Assembly (NCBI GenBank): GCA_032207245.1
Contig: CM063501.1
Span: 54,584,393 to 54,648,392 of the forward strand
DNA length: 64,000 bases
DNA from: Pardosa pseudoannulata
Lineage: Eukaryota; Arthropoda; Arachnida; Araneae; Lycosidae
Direction of reading: 5' to 3'
Shown: piece by piece, positions 23,756 to 37,216 of the stretch
Position numbering within the stretch: the stretch's first letter is position 1
Layout of the letters: every line of letters begins with the position of its first letter
Notes under the pieces: generated by a model
Told to the model about the DNA's origin: nothing
What the model saw: only the letters and a program-made list of their open reading frames with translations
Database searches by the model: none
Program-made: the position numbers and the translations under genes

Positions 23756-24825
23756 CACTGCTTCTTTCGGTATATTTGTGATATATTTCTGCAATACATA
23801 TTAGGAATCTTATTTAAAGGTACTTGAATATATATGAAACTTATATATTACACATAAAACTCCAGACATACCTCGCAAAAAGATTCAGAAAGAGCGTCAA
23901 AAAAGAGGAAAGCGATTCTTTAGGTTAATATATATACCAAACAATAAGTTCATTCTAATATGCACCTCCACATTTTTCATCCTATTTTCCCCTAAGAACA
24001 ACGGAACAAGACCATAAATTTGCGGAAAGGTGACAATTTTTCTCATTTCTTTCCTGGGGAAAGAATTCGCAGAAAGGAAGAAAATTGGCACGGAAACGAC
24101 TTAATATTCAGTTAGCGAAGTTTTTTCCCTCACCCTTAAGAATTTTTCCCCAAGGAACTTCTAGAAATTATATATGTGTTCTTATTTTGATAAATTACAA
24201 GAGTGATTTAATTATTAGTTCAATTAAACATAACATTAAGAGGTTTTTTTTCCTTCGGGTTGGAAAAAGAAGGAAATATTAGGATAGGAGATAATACATT
24301 CTAATTTCCTTTATAATTCTTAAACATAACAGATGATAAGGAAATTAGCTCCTTATTTAGTTATTACATATTTTTATTTATGCGTCTCTAAAAATGTTGT
24401 TTATTAAATACGTGTTTTATTAATGTTGCGAAAATATTAATATGTAATCACGAGAGAAATTTTCAATTTTTAAATAATTTTTTTAGCAATATGATACGGG
24501 TGAGATAAGACAGGGGATTTTCAAGATAAAATCACTTTGGGAGGGACGAATTTGCTAATTAAATTAGTTTGTGGTAAAGCAATTTCGTTGATGGCATATC
24601 TATCACGTTTCTTAACATGATGCAGAAGAATCTGCAGACTAACACTTTTTAAACTAATATAATATACTCAATTTATTTCTTTACACTTTAGAAATTTACG
24701 CAGTTTGTACATATATGGTATTATACATTATTTTGTAACAATATTTATGAACATAATAAAAAAATGAAAGGAAAAGTTTTAACAGTATACATATAAGTAT
24801 ATTAAGAGTTACACCCGTACACGAA
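23756..24825. other. AT-rich spacer
   Basis: No gene or transposon recognised. Confidence 0.5.
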
Positions 24826-25975
<1,150 letters not shown>

Positions 25976-26339
25976 AGATGGGCGAGATTCATTAAAAAAG
26001 AACAACACACATTCATTTCTGGTGACGGTTCATCAATGAGTTCAACAGGCAAAAACTTCGAGAACATCGTGCACACACATTTTTAAGTAGGGATTTGCCA
26101 GGCAAAAAAGACTAAGAATAATCCCACAAAAATTTGATCATGTGATAAAAAAATACCCATGTCTAAAGAGAACGCGCTTATTTTTGGTTAAAGAAATTCA
26201 GACAGAGGCTGGATTAAGTCTATAGCGTGTCTAGAGGTAAAAATCAGAATTACCGCTCAAACCCTTATAACTGAATTTATGGACAGAAGTTATTATATTA
26301 ATACTAAAATATGTAAATAAGGTATTTTAATATTACAAT
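25976..26339. other. Spacer of mixed composition
   Basis: Slightly GC-richer up to 26240 but with no recognised family or frame. Confidence 0.4.
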
Positions 26340-26376
26340 TACACACATACACACATATGTATATATTTGTATACAT

Positions 26377-26464
<88 letters not shown>
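26340..26464. repeat. (TA)n microsatellite with flanking AC-rich units
   Basis: ACACATAC units followed by nearly pure TA dinucleotides. Confidence 0.95.
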
Positions 26465-26465
<1 letters not shown>

Positions 26466-29028
26466 TAGAAACATATGTATACGTTTACTCAAACACTACT
26501 GCATATATTATTTGACTTAATATGCTGTTTATATAAATATATTATTCAGTTCGTCACTTTTTTAATTCCAATAAATATTTCTTCTTGAAATATCAACCAT
26601 TTACTGAAATATTAACTTTTATATGTAAAATCTCAAAAGTGTCAAATATTCTATTCTTCGAAAAGGAAATTTACTGTCTATCACATGGTATAATGTTAAA
26701 CATATATTCTTTACTAGAAATAGTAACTGTTATTATACTTATATAACCTACTTAGAGTAAAAACGTGAAAATGTGCATTTATGGTTTAGGAAGAAAATGT
26801 GACAAATCGATGCATTATCGAAAATTTATATATGTTGTGATGCATTACTATATAAAATGAGACAGTAGGACTATTTGTGATCAATGTTTAGCAAACACCA
26901 AATAACGATTAATTTCTTTATTAATTTCTATTCAAACACATAAATTTTCTTTTTATGTATTTGAAGGCAATTATATAATGACCTCATTTTATGTGGAGAT
27001 GGTACTGGAATTTGATTATCATGTTTATACAAAATTATAAAAGTAAGCTCTTATATTGCTGATATACTTACATAATTTTCTTTTTAAAAGCTTATGGCAA
27101 TCTATTTACCATCTCTAATTAAATCTGTAATCGATTGATAACTTTTAAAAGAGAGGGGAATATTAAATAAACGTTTTGATGACACAATGGTGTTTAACAA
27201 TAATGGTTAGCCTTGGGTGATGAAAGGAGGGCAATACATTTGCTTCTGCATAACTTTTTATTCCATTATCTTTTTCATTGATGGTGTTTATCATTATACA
27301 AACAAAATTTATAAAAGCATAAATGATAAGTTACAGTAAGTAAAAGCTTTAATTTTATTTGGTAGTTTGTAGTACTTTACCAATAGGATGGGGTATTAAA
27401 CGATCACTAATTTTATTTAAGCTAGTAGAAGCATCACCGAAAGAGGCGACAGAATTTTTATTTTTACAAAACCCCTAATGATGCATTTTGCAACAAACTT
27501 AACGGTTCTGTAGTAAAAAAGTATTGCTGAGGAAAAATGCCCCTGACTTCAGCTTTTAAACCTTTAATATGTACCTTTCAACATTGTCGCTAAACCCACA
27601 AATAAAAGGGCATTCTTCCAAATGTTCCTTTTTGATAAGCTCATAAGAGTCCCTCATAATACTTTTAGGTGATTAGGAGTGTCTGGCATTGAAAATGTGA
27701 GATCACAGACAGTCGCGTCTGATTCTTTGCTAGCAAAATAGGAAAATTTTAGGGAATAGTTTTCCGAAAATTTGTAGGAGATAAAACTAAACCTAATGAA
27801 GAATTTTGCTTTCAATTGCTTTGATTTCTTATAAACGTGCAGTCTTTTTAAAATTCCCTCTTTGAGAGGGATAGCAAACTATTGGTCAGTCCTACCAACT
27901 GACTATACTAACGGTGGCAAATAGCTTAGACTTTAGCTCATGGTTATTTTGAAAATTTTATGTGCAATTAAGTTAATAATTTTTTGAAGATAAATTCTTC
28001 TAGCAACTCTATGTTTTTGCAATAGGTTATTTTGTAGATGCATTTATTATTTTTATGGGAGTGGTTGAAAATGGTGCATTATAAAACAACTGACAAAAAT
28101 GAAGGACTTTATGATTTCTTTATTTATACTCTAATTTTACTTAATAAATAATTAATGCCTAAATTGAAATCTGTAACTTACTACTAGTTTACTACAAATA
28201 GACTACATGTACTACAGTTTACTACAGGATTAACTAGATTACTACATATTTAAGTTCAGATATGATTAAAAAATATTTTTATGCGGAAGAGACTGTTCTA
28301 CAACAGGGGATATGAAAAAGTGCTGAATGTATTTACCGTAAATCCAATCTAATATTTTAAATTAATAAGTGGACATATACTTCTTTTCGTAACATTTAAA
28401 TTTTAGTTCTTAATGTTTACATAAATAATGTTTCAATAGAATGAATAAGTAATACAGTGTGAGCCGATTCTTTAAAAATTTAGTCAACTATGAGTCTTTA
28501 AAAATGCTTCTAGCCTATGTATGTTAATGTACTGCTTTAAGTTTTAATGTATATTTAGCATTTATATAGAACTATGTATCGAATTTTATGTCCATCAATT
28601 TTAATTTACATAAATCAAGTATAATACACAATGTGTTAGAAACTTTTCGTCATTTCATTGTAATACAAAGTCTATAAATATTCAACATTTAAAATAGCAG
28701 ACCCAGCTAAAAATGTCTAGAAATTTGGAAGAATTTTAGAAGATATGCGTTTTGTACTCTAATAAGGTAAATAAACACCAGACTATTTACACCAGACATT
28801 TTTACAGTTAAACCAAAACAACTCGAGAAAGATTTCAACGAAATAAAATAATCACTTGACTGCAAACATTTCACTTGTTTACGTAAAGGATATGTTATGA
28901 AAGATATGAAAAGATAGTATTTTTCATCAAGTTCCGCAGTTTTGACAGTTCATCTACTACTGAAATTTTCTTATTACATATATAATCTAGTTTGTTTTAT
29001 GGAAATAGATAAATTACTAGTAATAATG
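26465..29028. other. AT-rich spacer
   Basis: A 2.5-kb stretch without a supportable gene, RNA or repeat. One small palindrome-rich patch (CTACTAGTTTACTACAAATAGACTA-like, about 28180-28240) repeats TTTACTACA several times. Confidence 0.5.
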
Positions 29029-31605
29029 AAATATTAAGGGGTAAACCCCTACTTAATATTTACTGTATAACCAACCTCTGTTTTATGCCAATTTTTCAAT
29101 GCAACCTTGTCTAATTTAAAACTTAATGCCATGTCGTATAAAACATTATACAAGACTATTACATTTGTTTATTTATATTTGTCATGAAAATACTAATACA
29201 ACATTTTTTTTTATTTAAAAAGTACTCCATCAGTGCATTTTTTGAATTGATTGACAATCAAACTTATGAATCAATTGTGAAAATGTTCCTATTTTTAAGA
29301 AAATAAATATCATCTAAGACACATTTGTTTATCTTCACCTCCTAAACATTACAGTCACCAGAAAATTCCCATTAGTTATTTAAAAAGTACACCCTCACAG
29401 CATTTTAAAAGTTTTTGCCTAGATTTTAACATTGTTAGATGCATTAATCAATATAAAAGCAGTTCAAAACCATTGGAACATTCTACAGTGTATCTGAAAA
29501 ATGAATATTAAGGGTAAACCCCTACTTAATATTTACTGTATAACCAACCTCTGTTTTATGCCAATTTTTCAGTGCAATCTTGTCTAAATTAAAGCTCCAT
29601 GCCACGTCATTTAAAACATTATACAAGAATATCACATTTGTTTATTTATCTTTGTCAGAAAACACTAGCACAGCAATTTTTTTCTAATTTAAAAAGTACT
29701 CCATCAATGTATTTTGCAACTGATTTACAATCAAACACATGAACTTATTGTGAAAATGTTCACATTTTTAAGAAAACAAATCTCATATTTGCTAGATTTT
29801 TAAAATTTTGAAATGATTGTATCTCTTAAGATGATTTTCAATTTTGCGTATTTTTTATATAACTCAATGATTTACAAGGATATATTTATACAATAGAGGG
29901 TATACACGGGATAAAAATGCACTGAATATCTATCCCTGTTTTCACTCAATGCAGATTTCAGATTTGCCACGTTACATAAAAACATCATCTAAGACACATT
30001 TGTTTATCTTCACCTCCTAAGCATTAGAAACTAATTGTGCAAATGTTCATGTTTTCAAAAACATTAATCTCATGTTTACTAGAAATTTAAAATTTTGAAA
30101 TGCTTGTTACTCTTATAATGATTCTCGATTTTGAGTAACTTTTTTATATAACTCAATAATTTACAAGGATATATTTATAAAATAGAAAGTATACCCGTAA
30201 TAAAAATATACTGTATATTCATCCTCGTTTTAATTCAATGGAGATTTCAGATTTGGCAAGTTACATAAAAAACATCATCTAAGACACATTTGTTTATCTG
30301 CACCTCCTAAACATTACAAACTAATCGTGAAAATGTTTCTATTTTTAAGAAAATAAAATTCATATTTTCTAGAATTTTAAGATTTTGAAATGCTTGTTAC
30401 TCTTATAATGATTCTAAATTTTGAGTAAGTTTTTTATATAACTCAATAATTTACAAGGATATATTTATAAAATAGAAAGTATACCCGTAATAAAAATAAA
30501 CTGTATATCCATCCCCGTATTAATTCAATGGAGATTTCAGATTTGGCAAGTTACATAAAAAACGTCATCTAAGACACATTTGTTTATCTGCACCTCCTAA
30601 ACATTACAAACTAATTGTGAAAATGTTCATGTTTTCAAAAACATAAATCTCATATTTACTAGAATTTTAAAATTTTGAAATGCTTGTTACTCTTAAGATG
30701 ATTTTCAATTTTGAGTAATTTTTTTATATAACTCAATGATTTACAAGGATATATTTATAAAATAGAGAGTATACCCATAATAAAAATTCACTGTATATCC
30801 ATCCCCGTTTTCACTCAACGCAGATTTCAGATTTGGCACGTTAATAAAAATCATCATCTAAAACACATTTGTTTATCTTCACCTCCTAAACATTACAAAC
30901 TAACTGTGAAAATGTTTAAAATAAAATTCATATTTGGTAGAATTTTAAAATTTTGAAATGCTTGTCACTCTTAAGATGATTTTCAATTTTTCTCAATTTT
31001 TTTTATATAACTCAATGATTTACAAGGACATATTTATAAAATAGAGAGTATACTCGTAATAAAACTGCAGTGTATATCCATCCCCGTTTTCACTCGATGC
31101 AGAATTCAGAGTTGTCACGTTACACAAAAAACATCATCTAAGGCACATTTGTTTATCTTCACCTCCTAAACATTACAAACTAATTGTGAAAATGTTCAAA
31201 ATAAAATTCATATTTGCTAGAATTTTAAAATTTTGAACTGCTTCTCACTCTTAAGATGATTTTCAATTTTGCTCAATTTTTTTATATAACTCAGTGATTT
31301 ACAACGATATATTTATAAAATAGAGAGTATACCCGTAATAAAACTGCACTGTATATTCTTCCCCGCTTTTACTCAATGCAGATTCCAGATTTGCCACGTT
31401 ATATAAAAAACATCCTTTAAGACACATTTGTTTATCTTCACCTCCTAAACATTAGAGTCACCAGAAATTTTCCATTAGTTATTTAAAAAGTACACCCTCA
31501 TAGCATTTTAAAAGTTTTTGCTTAGATTTTAACATTGTTAAATGCATTAATCAATATAAAAGCAGTTCAAAACCATCCGAACATTCTACATTGTATCTGA
31601 TCAAT
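29029..31605 (+). repeat. Composite tandem array, about 285 bp unit, inside a duplicated P-U-R locus
   Basis: Unit U is marked by GACACATTTGTTTATCTTCACCTCC-like blocks at 29318, 29993, 30283, 30573, 30862, 31143 and 31421, with spacing of 278-290 in the dense part. Module P (29031-29311) starts with the small hairpin AGGGGT-aa-ACCCCT and recurs at 29504-29790. Module R (29354-29503) starts with GTCACCAGAAA and recurs at 31450-31605. The order is P, fragment of U, R, P, about six U, R. Non-coding. Confidence 0.85.
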
Positions 31606-32329
31606 GATCAATATGGAAAAAAAAGAACCATACGAGTTATTAGAGAGATAATTCACCAGAATTACTCAGTGAGTCGTGCAGCTGCATTACGGTCATAATC
31701 CACAGTCAAAAAGTTTCCCATTAAATGAAAGAATTTTGACTTCAGACCTGCATCGATCTTGGGATATTTTCTTATGTATTGAAAATGAAGAAATCTGCCA
31801 ATAGTGTTCGAAATTTATAGCGGAACGTAAAGAACAACTTAAGAGTTATGGAGAAATCAATGAAGGGCGGTATATGCACCACTTTTTTCCTCTGTGAAGT
31901 TTGCTTTCAAGTTCTGAGAACATAAAATTTAGATATTTGGCAATAATTCATATAAGAAGCATGTCACAGGAGAGTGAAGGATATTTTTATACATAAATAA
32001 TATTGAGTTATTGATCGTTAATTTAACTTTATTGCTATAATTAGATTAATAGCTTTTAATGATTTTTCGTAAAATAAGAATGCGGGTAAAATTCCCTAGA
32101 TGTGTATAAAAATTTTATAGAGGGGAGGAGGAATTCAATGCTAGGATATCCTGGAGTTGAATGCTTGTTTTATGTAGCATCTAAATTGATTTATTTTATG
32201 TTGAAAAGCTAATCTATTATATAGATTTATTAGCATCATTGTAAGATGATTCTATCTACATATTAGAATTAATTCATTACGTTCATAAAAAGGAGCTTTC
32301 GAAAAAAGAAATTTAAAATAATTTTTTTC
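31606..32329. other. Spacer
   Basis: The part at 31620-31870 is less AT-rich than its surroundings but shows no frame or family I can name. The rest is AT-rich. Confidence 0.45.
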
Positions 32330-32845
32330 GCGAGGTGGGGGGAAAGAGAACAATTATCCCTCAATAATTTATTAAAGCATATAAATTATTCAGATCTATA
32401 TTTTTCCTTTTTTTAAGGACATAGTTATTTTATATTATAGTTTACATAGTGCCATAAGTGAGGTAATTATACTTGTTAGAAAATTACAGTTTTTTTTGGG
32501 GTGTGTGTGTGTGAAGGAGAACTATTGTCACGCAATAATTTATTGAAGCATATAAATTTAATCAGATCTATATTTTTCCTTTTTTTTAAGGACATAGTTA
32601 TTTTAGATTCTAGTTTATATAGTGCCATAAGTGAGGTAATTATATTTGCTAGAAAAATACAGATTTTTTTTTTTTTGGGGGGGGAAGGAGAACTATTATC
32701 AAGCAATAATTTATTAAAGTATATAAATTTAATCAGATCTATATTTTTCCTTTTTTTAAGGACATAATCTTTTTATATTCTAATTTGCACAGTATCACAA
32801 GTGAGGTAATTATACTTGCTAGAAAATTACAGAATTTGTGACCAA
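32330..32845 (+). repeat. Tandem array, about 172 bp unit, 3 copies
   Basis: The marker CAGATCTATATTTTTCC-like block falls at about 32392, 32564 and 32735, a spacing of about 172. Each unit begins after a poly-T/poly-G run (TTTTTTGGGG) and ends with AGTGAGGTAATTATA and a GCTAGAAAATTACAG-like block. The G runs are strand-asymmetric and unusual in this AT-rich window. Confidence 0.9.
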
Positions 32846-33187
32846 TACGTAATGATGTTTTTAGAAATTAAAGGTAAAATCGTTGTCATGATAACTACTT
32901 AAAATAGCTTATTAAAAAACGTAACACTAGATAGTTTTGTTTTTAAATGAAACGATATTTAAAAAAGGAATTTGACTAAAGTTTAAAAAAGAAAAGAAAA
33001 CAAACTCTAACATTGAATTAATTTTAAGGGACAAAACAGTTCATTCATTTAAACATTTAATAAATATATATACATACAATTATATTTTTAGTCTAAAAAA
33101 CTAACTTAAGGGTAATTTAAGGGTATTTTAGAATAACTTTCGGGGTATTCTATCCTTCTATGACTATCTTTTGTTCTTTTCTTACAG
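32846..33187. other. AT-rich spacer ending in a splice-acceptor-like tract
   Basis: Nothing is seen except a pyrimidine-rich run ending in TTCTTTTCTTACAG at 33187, which resembles a 3' splice site. Confidence 0.4.
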
Positions 33188-33237
33188 TTGGCGAATACAC
33201 CAAAATTAATTTCTGTTTCCATCAGCCCGACTGATAT
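33188..33237 (+). CDS. Candidate short terminal exon (first of two)
   Basis: Follows a good acceptor-like tract (TTCTTTTCTTACAG). After two leading bases the frame reads GEYTKINFCFHQPD and stops (TGA, 33232-33234). There is no homology to go on; the product is not recognised. The leading two bases imply a phase-1 intron, the same as at 33417. An upstream exon was not found, and chance occurrence in AT-rich DNA is quite possible. Confidence 0.12.
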
Positions 33238-33416
33238 AACTCTTTATAGAATCAGTTTCCCTTCCTCCACAATCTCTCATGTGACTAACCATTTAGAACA
33301 TAGATTGGCTGGCTCATACACCTATAAATTGTCATGCACTGTTTTTTCACTTTTGATAGATGATGCTAGAATTAACTCATTTTCTTTTTTATAAAATTCT
33401 ATTCTTTGTTTTTCAG

Positions 33417-33478
33417 ACTACTTTACTTACGACGACATCCAAACCAATATGGATTATCTTGCTTCTGGAATAGGCTAA
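33417..33478 (+). CDS. Candidate short terminal exon (second of two)
   Basis: Follows a CTATTCTTTGTTTTTCAG acceptor-like tract. After two leading bases the frame reads YFTYDDIQTNMDYLASGIG and ends at TAA (33476-33478). Codons such as GAC GAC ATC CAA ACC are unlike the AT-rich background. Phase matches the candidate at 33188, so the two could be alternative last exons of one transcript. No AATAAA signal lies close downstream, only an AATATA variant near 33504. Unrecognised and tentative. Confidence 0.18.
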
Positions 33479-33650
33479 ATTGCCCACTACATATATAAAC
33501 AAATATAAGATCTTTAATCTAATATTATAAATCTAACTTCTTTTTTGACCTATCATATTACATCTTGATTTCCAAGCTAATGGAGCTTTTCTTGAAATAT
33601 TAATTTTGACTTTGTTCAATTCTTCTACAGTCTTCTACAGTCTACCGAAC

Positions 33651-33865
33651 TATGGCCGATTGGTTAGGGTGCTAGCCTTCGGTACCAGAGTTAGTGGGCT
33701 CGAATCCCACTGTGGCATGGATGTTCGTAGCCATTCGGAATCGGCTTTCAGCTGTAGGTCCCGGTCTCATTAGCCCTCGTGTTGCAAAAAGTAGAACGTA
33801 GCACTCGAAACCAAACCAATCTAGAGTCTTTCCAATGTTCTAGGATGCCGCTTTTTAAAATATTT
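33651..33865 (+). mobile_element. tRNA-derived SINE, plus strand
   Basis: The A-box-like segment TGGCCGATTGGTTAGG starts at 33653 and the B box GGGCTCGAATCCCAC is at 33696-33710. The family body follows (GTAGGTCCCGGTCTCATTAG, GCAAAAAGTAGA, CACTCGAAACCAAACC). The head is the best preserved of the four places where this family occurs. A tRNA gene is excluded because the acceptor stem does not pair and the body continues as in the other copies. Confidence 0.8.
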
Positions 33866-33985
33866 TGGAGCTGTTTTAAAAGTTAAAATGCAGAGAAATC
33901 TGTAGGGCCAGGGGATTTGAAGGGGTTGCATTTAAAGTGTGGTATAGCTCCAATTTCAGTTTTATTTCTTTTATTTAAAATTAGA

Positions 33986-34208
33986 CCAGTGTAACAAATA
34001 AGTCTAGACTGTGAAGTAGTTTACAGCGTCCTCTATAATGTATACCAAGAAAGAACTAAGTTCGAGGCCGGCAGTCGATCGGTATGGTCGTGTACTGTAG
34101 AATTCCCGTCCCATGTTGTTTATATTTCTTTTTCGTGTGTAAATGTTGATGTTTCGCGGAAGTAAACTTTGGTAAATTAATCCTGGGTATTTTTATTTAT
34201 TACACCAG
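33986..34208 (+). mobile_element. Solo LTR with CCAG target duplication
   Basis: The element spans 33990-34204 (215 bases), starts TGTAACAAATAAG and ends TTTTTATTTATTACA, so the ends are a short inverted repeat of the TGT...ACA type expected of LTRs. CCAG flanks it directly on both sides (33986-33989 and 34205-34208), a 4-bp duplication typical of Gypsy elements. The interior is GC-richer (GAGGCCGGCAGTCGATCGG region). No internal retrotransposon remains. The strand is not certain. Confidence 0.65.
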
Positions 34209-34809
34209 TAGATTTCATAGTATGGCTAATAGAGATATGGTGATGTAAAGTAACGCATTTAAAAGTCTTTGAGTAAAGAAAGGAAATTATTTTTTTGAAA
34301 ATAAATGTTATAATATTTCTGATAATAATCCATGTTAATTTTAATAATTTTAAACTTTCCTTTCTTTTGTTTCTCCGTTATAAGTGTATTCAACAGTAAA
34401 GACAAAACCTTTAGGAAATCCTTCTTTATTCTCTCTAAATCAACATTTTAAATATGTTCCTCCCCTGTTTCTGGTAGTAAATATATCTTTTCTCATTGCA
34501 ATCAGATAAGTAAAGACAATCCTCATTAATTGTATGTACATATTATCTTTTTTTCATCTGAGAAATAATTTTCATACAACAACCTGCACAGTATTTACAC
34601 GTTGAAAAACAAGCTTCATTGTTAAACGGCGAACATAATGTTTTTGTTTATTTTTGTTTATTTTTTTTTTGTCAGCTGTAAATGAGGTTTAATAATTTTG
34701 TTCACATTTCCATTCTTTCATACTCCATTTTGTTCACATACTTAAAGAATTTACAATAGTCATTTTTTTGAAGGGGCGGGGGAGAGAAAGGCTTTTATTA
34801 ACACCTTTG

Positions 34810-34860
34810 ACATGAGGTTTTTTTTTTAAATACACCTCATGTGTTTTTTAAACATGAGGT
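34810..34860. repeat. Triple ACATGAGGT motif forming a hairpin
   Basis: ACATGAGGT (34810), its inverse ACCTCATGT (34834) and ACATGAGGT again (34852) are separated by poly-T/A. Either neighbouring pair can fold into a 9-bp stem. Confidence 0.7.
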
Positions 34861-35169
34861 GAGACTTAAGATTTAATAACAAGTACCTTTGTTGAGCATG
34901 TATTTTTTGGGTCTAAATCCCAATTCAGGCGGTCTGCCCAGCCAAGTTCAGTTGGCACGTCAAGCGTGGGCAACGTCGTCAAATTCTAAAATCCAGTTTT
35001 CTACCAAACCTATTTTTTATTTTCTATTTTTTTTCAAATTTGTATCCATCTTAACAAAATTTCAAACATTTTTTTATTCAAAATATGCTTTGAAATAATT
35101 TGGTATAAACCTAATACAAAACGAAGCACAAATTGTAAACATCACTTGGCGATCACTTGTACAAAAATA

Positions 35170-35210
35170 GAGCCAAAAACATGGCTGCCGGCCACCGGAA
35201 CTGGGATTCT
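35170..35210 (+). promoter_or_regulatory. YY1-like plus ETS-like motif patch
   Basis: AAACATGGCTGCCGG resembles the YY1 element and CACCGGAACT the ETS core, close together, as in compact housekeeping promoters. There is no supporting downstream exon. Low confidence. Confidence 0.15.
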
Positions 35211-35814
35211 ACCTTTTTTTGAATTTCTCCCAGTCAAATGTAAACTTTGACCCTTCTTCCTTCTTTCATTAAATGTGTCACTTATTTTACGTATAGAAAC
35301 ATTAAAACCATCTTTTCTACATCTTTTTTCAATAACTGAATAGAAATATATTTATTCAGAAAGTGAAAAATATAGCCTTTAATCCATTGTTTCTTTCTCA
35401 GAGAAATTTTAAAGAGCAAGCTATTTTTAATGTTGTAGATGATATTAAAACCCTATTCCAATTTGATGCAAGTCACGTTTTTTATTTTAACATTTAAATT
35501 TAAACTCATGGAAAAAGTCAAAACGTTACAAAAATGTCTGAACAACTTCTATATAATCAAACAAAATGAACTTTTTAGATATTAAATTTAGTTTCATTTA
35601 TGCGATAGTTGTTCATGAAACAATGCATGTTAAAATAGAGAAAATTCTCTTTTTTTCCTTTCTAGTACCATTAAACCACGTAGGAGGAATAATTCTTTTT
35701 ATCTTTAGCGATATTAAAGCCCACTAATTCCCAAATCAGTCATAAATTTTGTAAGAAAGATGAAGGTGTGGGCGTTAACTAACTGATTCTAACTATAAGT
35801 GAAGTTGTTAGCTA

Positions 35815-36840
35815 AATGACATGCTTTCATAATATACGTGATTGTGTTATTTTATCTGTCTTAGATGGAGCTTTTTATGGTAATTTAAAAAAAATGCATT
35901 TTTATGTACAATATATGTTTCATAAAGTAAATATTAAAAAACTGCAATTTAAATGTCAAAGAATCGTCACATGTTTGACTGTACCGAATCAGTTTTTTTT
36001 GTACAAAATTAATAGTAATATAGTAATTATTTTTAAAAGATAAGTTTTGTTAATCCTATATCTTACAAAAAATTCAATGTTAAGTAGTTTTATTTTGTCT
36101 ATCTTAGATGGAGTTTGTTCCAGTAATTTAAAAAATCGCATTTTTATGTACAATATATGTTTCATAGAGTAAATATTCAAAAACTGCAATTTAAATGTCA
36201 AAGAATCGTCACATGTTTGACTGTACCAAATCAGATTTTTGTACAAAATTAAGCAAAATTAATAGTAGTATAGGAATTATCTTTAAAAGGTAAGTTTCGT
36301 TGAACCTATATCTTACAAAAAATTTAATGTTAAGTAGTTTTATGTTATCTATCTTAGATGGAGTTTGTTACGGTAATTTAAAAAATTGCATTTTTATGTA
36401 CAATATATGTTTCATAGAGTAAATATTCAAAAACTGCAATTTAAATGTCAAAGAATCGTCACATGTTTGACTGTACCACATCAGATTTTTGTACAAAATT
36501 AAGCAAAATGAATAGTAGTGTAAGCAATTATTTTGAAAAGATAAGTTTTGTTAATCCTATATTTTACAAAAATTTAACGTTAAATAGTTTTATTTTGTCT
36601 ATCTTAGATGGAGTTTGTTACGGTAATTTAAAAAATTGCATTTTTATGTACAATATACGTTTTATAGAGTAAATATAAAAAAAACTGCAATTTTAATGTC
36701 AAAGAATCGTCACATGTTTGACTGTACCCAATCAGTTTTTTTTAACAAAATTCAGCAATATTGATAGTAGTGTAAGCAATTATTTTTATAAGATAAGTTT
36801 TGTTATCTGTATCTTACAAAAAATGTAATGTTAAGTAGTC
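35815..36840 (+). repeat. Tandem array, about 243-250 bp unit, 4 copies
   Basis: The marker CTTAGATGGAG falls at 35860, 36103, 36353 and 36603. Conserved blocks are TTTTTATGTACAATATATGTTT, AAAGAATCGTCACATGTTTGACTGTACC and TTTTGTACAAAA (a perfect palindrome). Open frames of 75-85 codons repeat with the unit and are not genes. Confidence 0.9.
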
Positions 36841-37049
36841 TTTTTCTACTATAGAAATAATTGGATGTCTATGAACAATGTGTTTAGGTTTTATAGAAAA
36901 GAATATATATAAACCTGTATTATAAGATATGCGGTAAATTTTCAAGTCTTGTTAAAATACATTTGTGTTAAATTCTTTCTTAATACATATATGTTTTGTA
37001 AAATCTTTAATGTGAAGGCCAAATAAGGATCAGTACTATTTTACCTCTA

Positions 37050-37110
37050 TCAACACATTGACTTCCAGACGTATTTTCGATAGTTAAGCAAGGCGCCGAG
37101 GTGAACTTTT
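37050..37110 (+). mobile_element. Partial second copy of the 37.2-kb MITE left end
   Basis: CAACACATTGACTTCCAGACG followed by GCCGAGGTGAACTTTT matches the first 65 bases of the element at 37217. The sequence then diverges. Confidence 0.65.
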
Positions 37111-37216
37111 CATAATTAATTTAGATGTATATGATGTATTATTAAGATGTATATCTTTTTATTAATTACATATGAATTAAAGATGGATTTTTGCACCACT
37201 TATTAGACTTTTATCA

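Larger units (their letters stand above)
34209..35814. other. AT-rich spacer with two small GC-richer patches
   Basis: Holds the inverted-repeat patch at 34810-34860 and the motif patch at 35170-35210 (both listed). A GC-richer piece at 34915-34985 has no recognised identity. Otherwise empty. Confidence 0.45.

Noticed and set aside
33653..33722. Possible functional tRNA gene
   Set aside because: A and B boxes are good, but the acceptor arms do not pair and the sequence continues into a body shared with other copies, so it is a SINE head.
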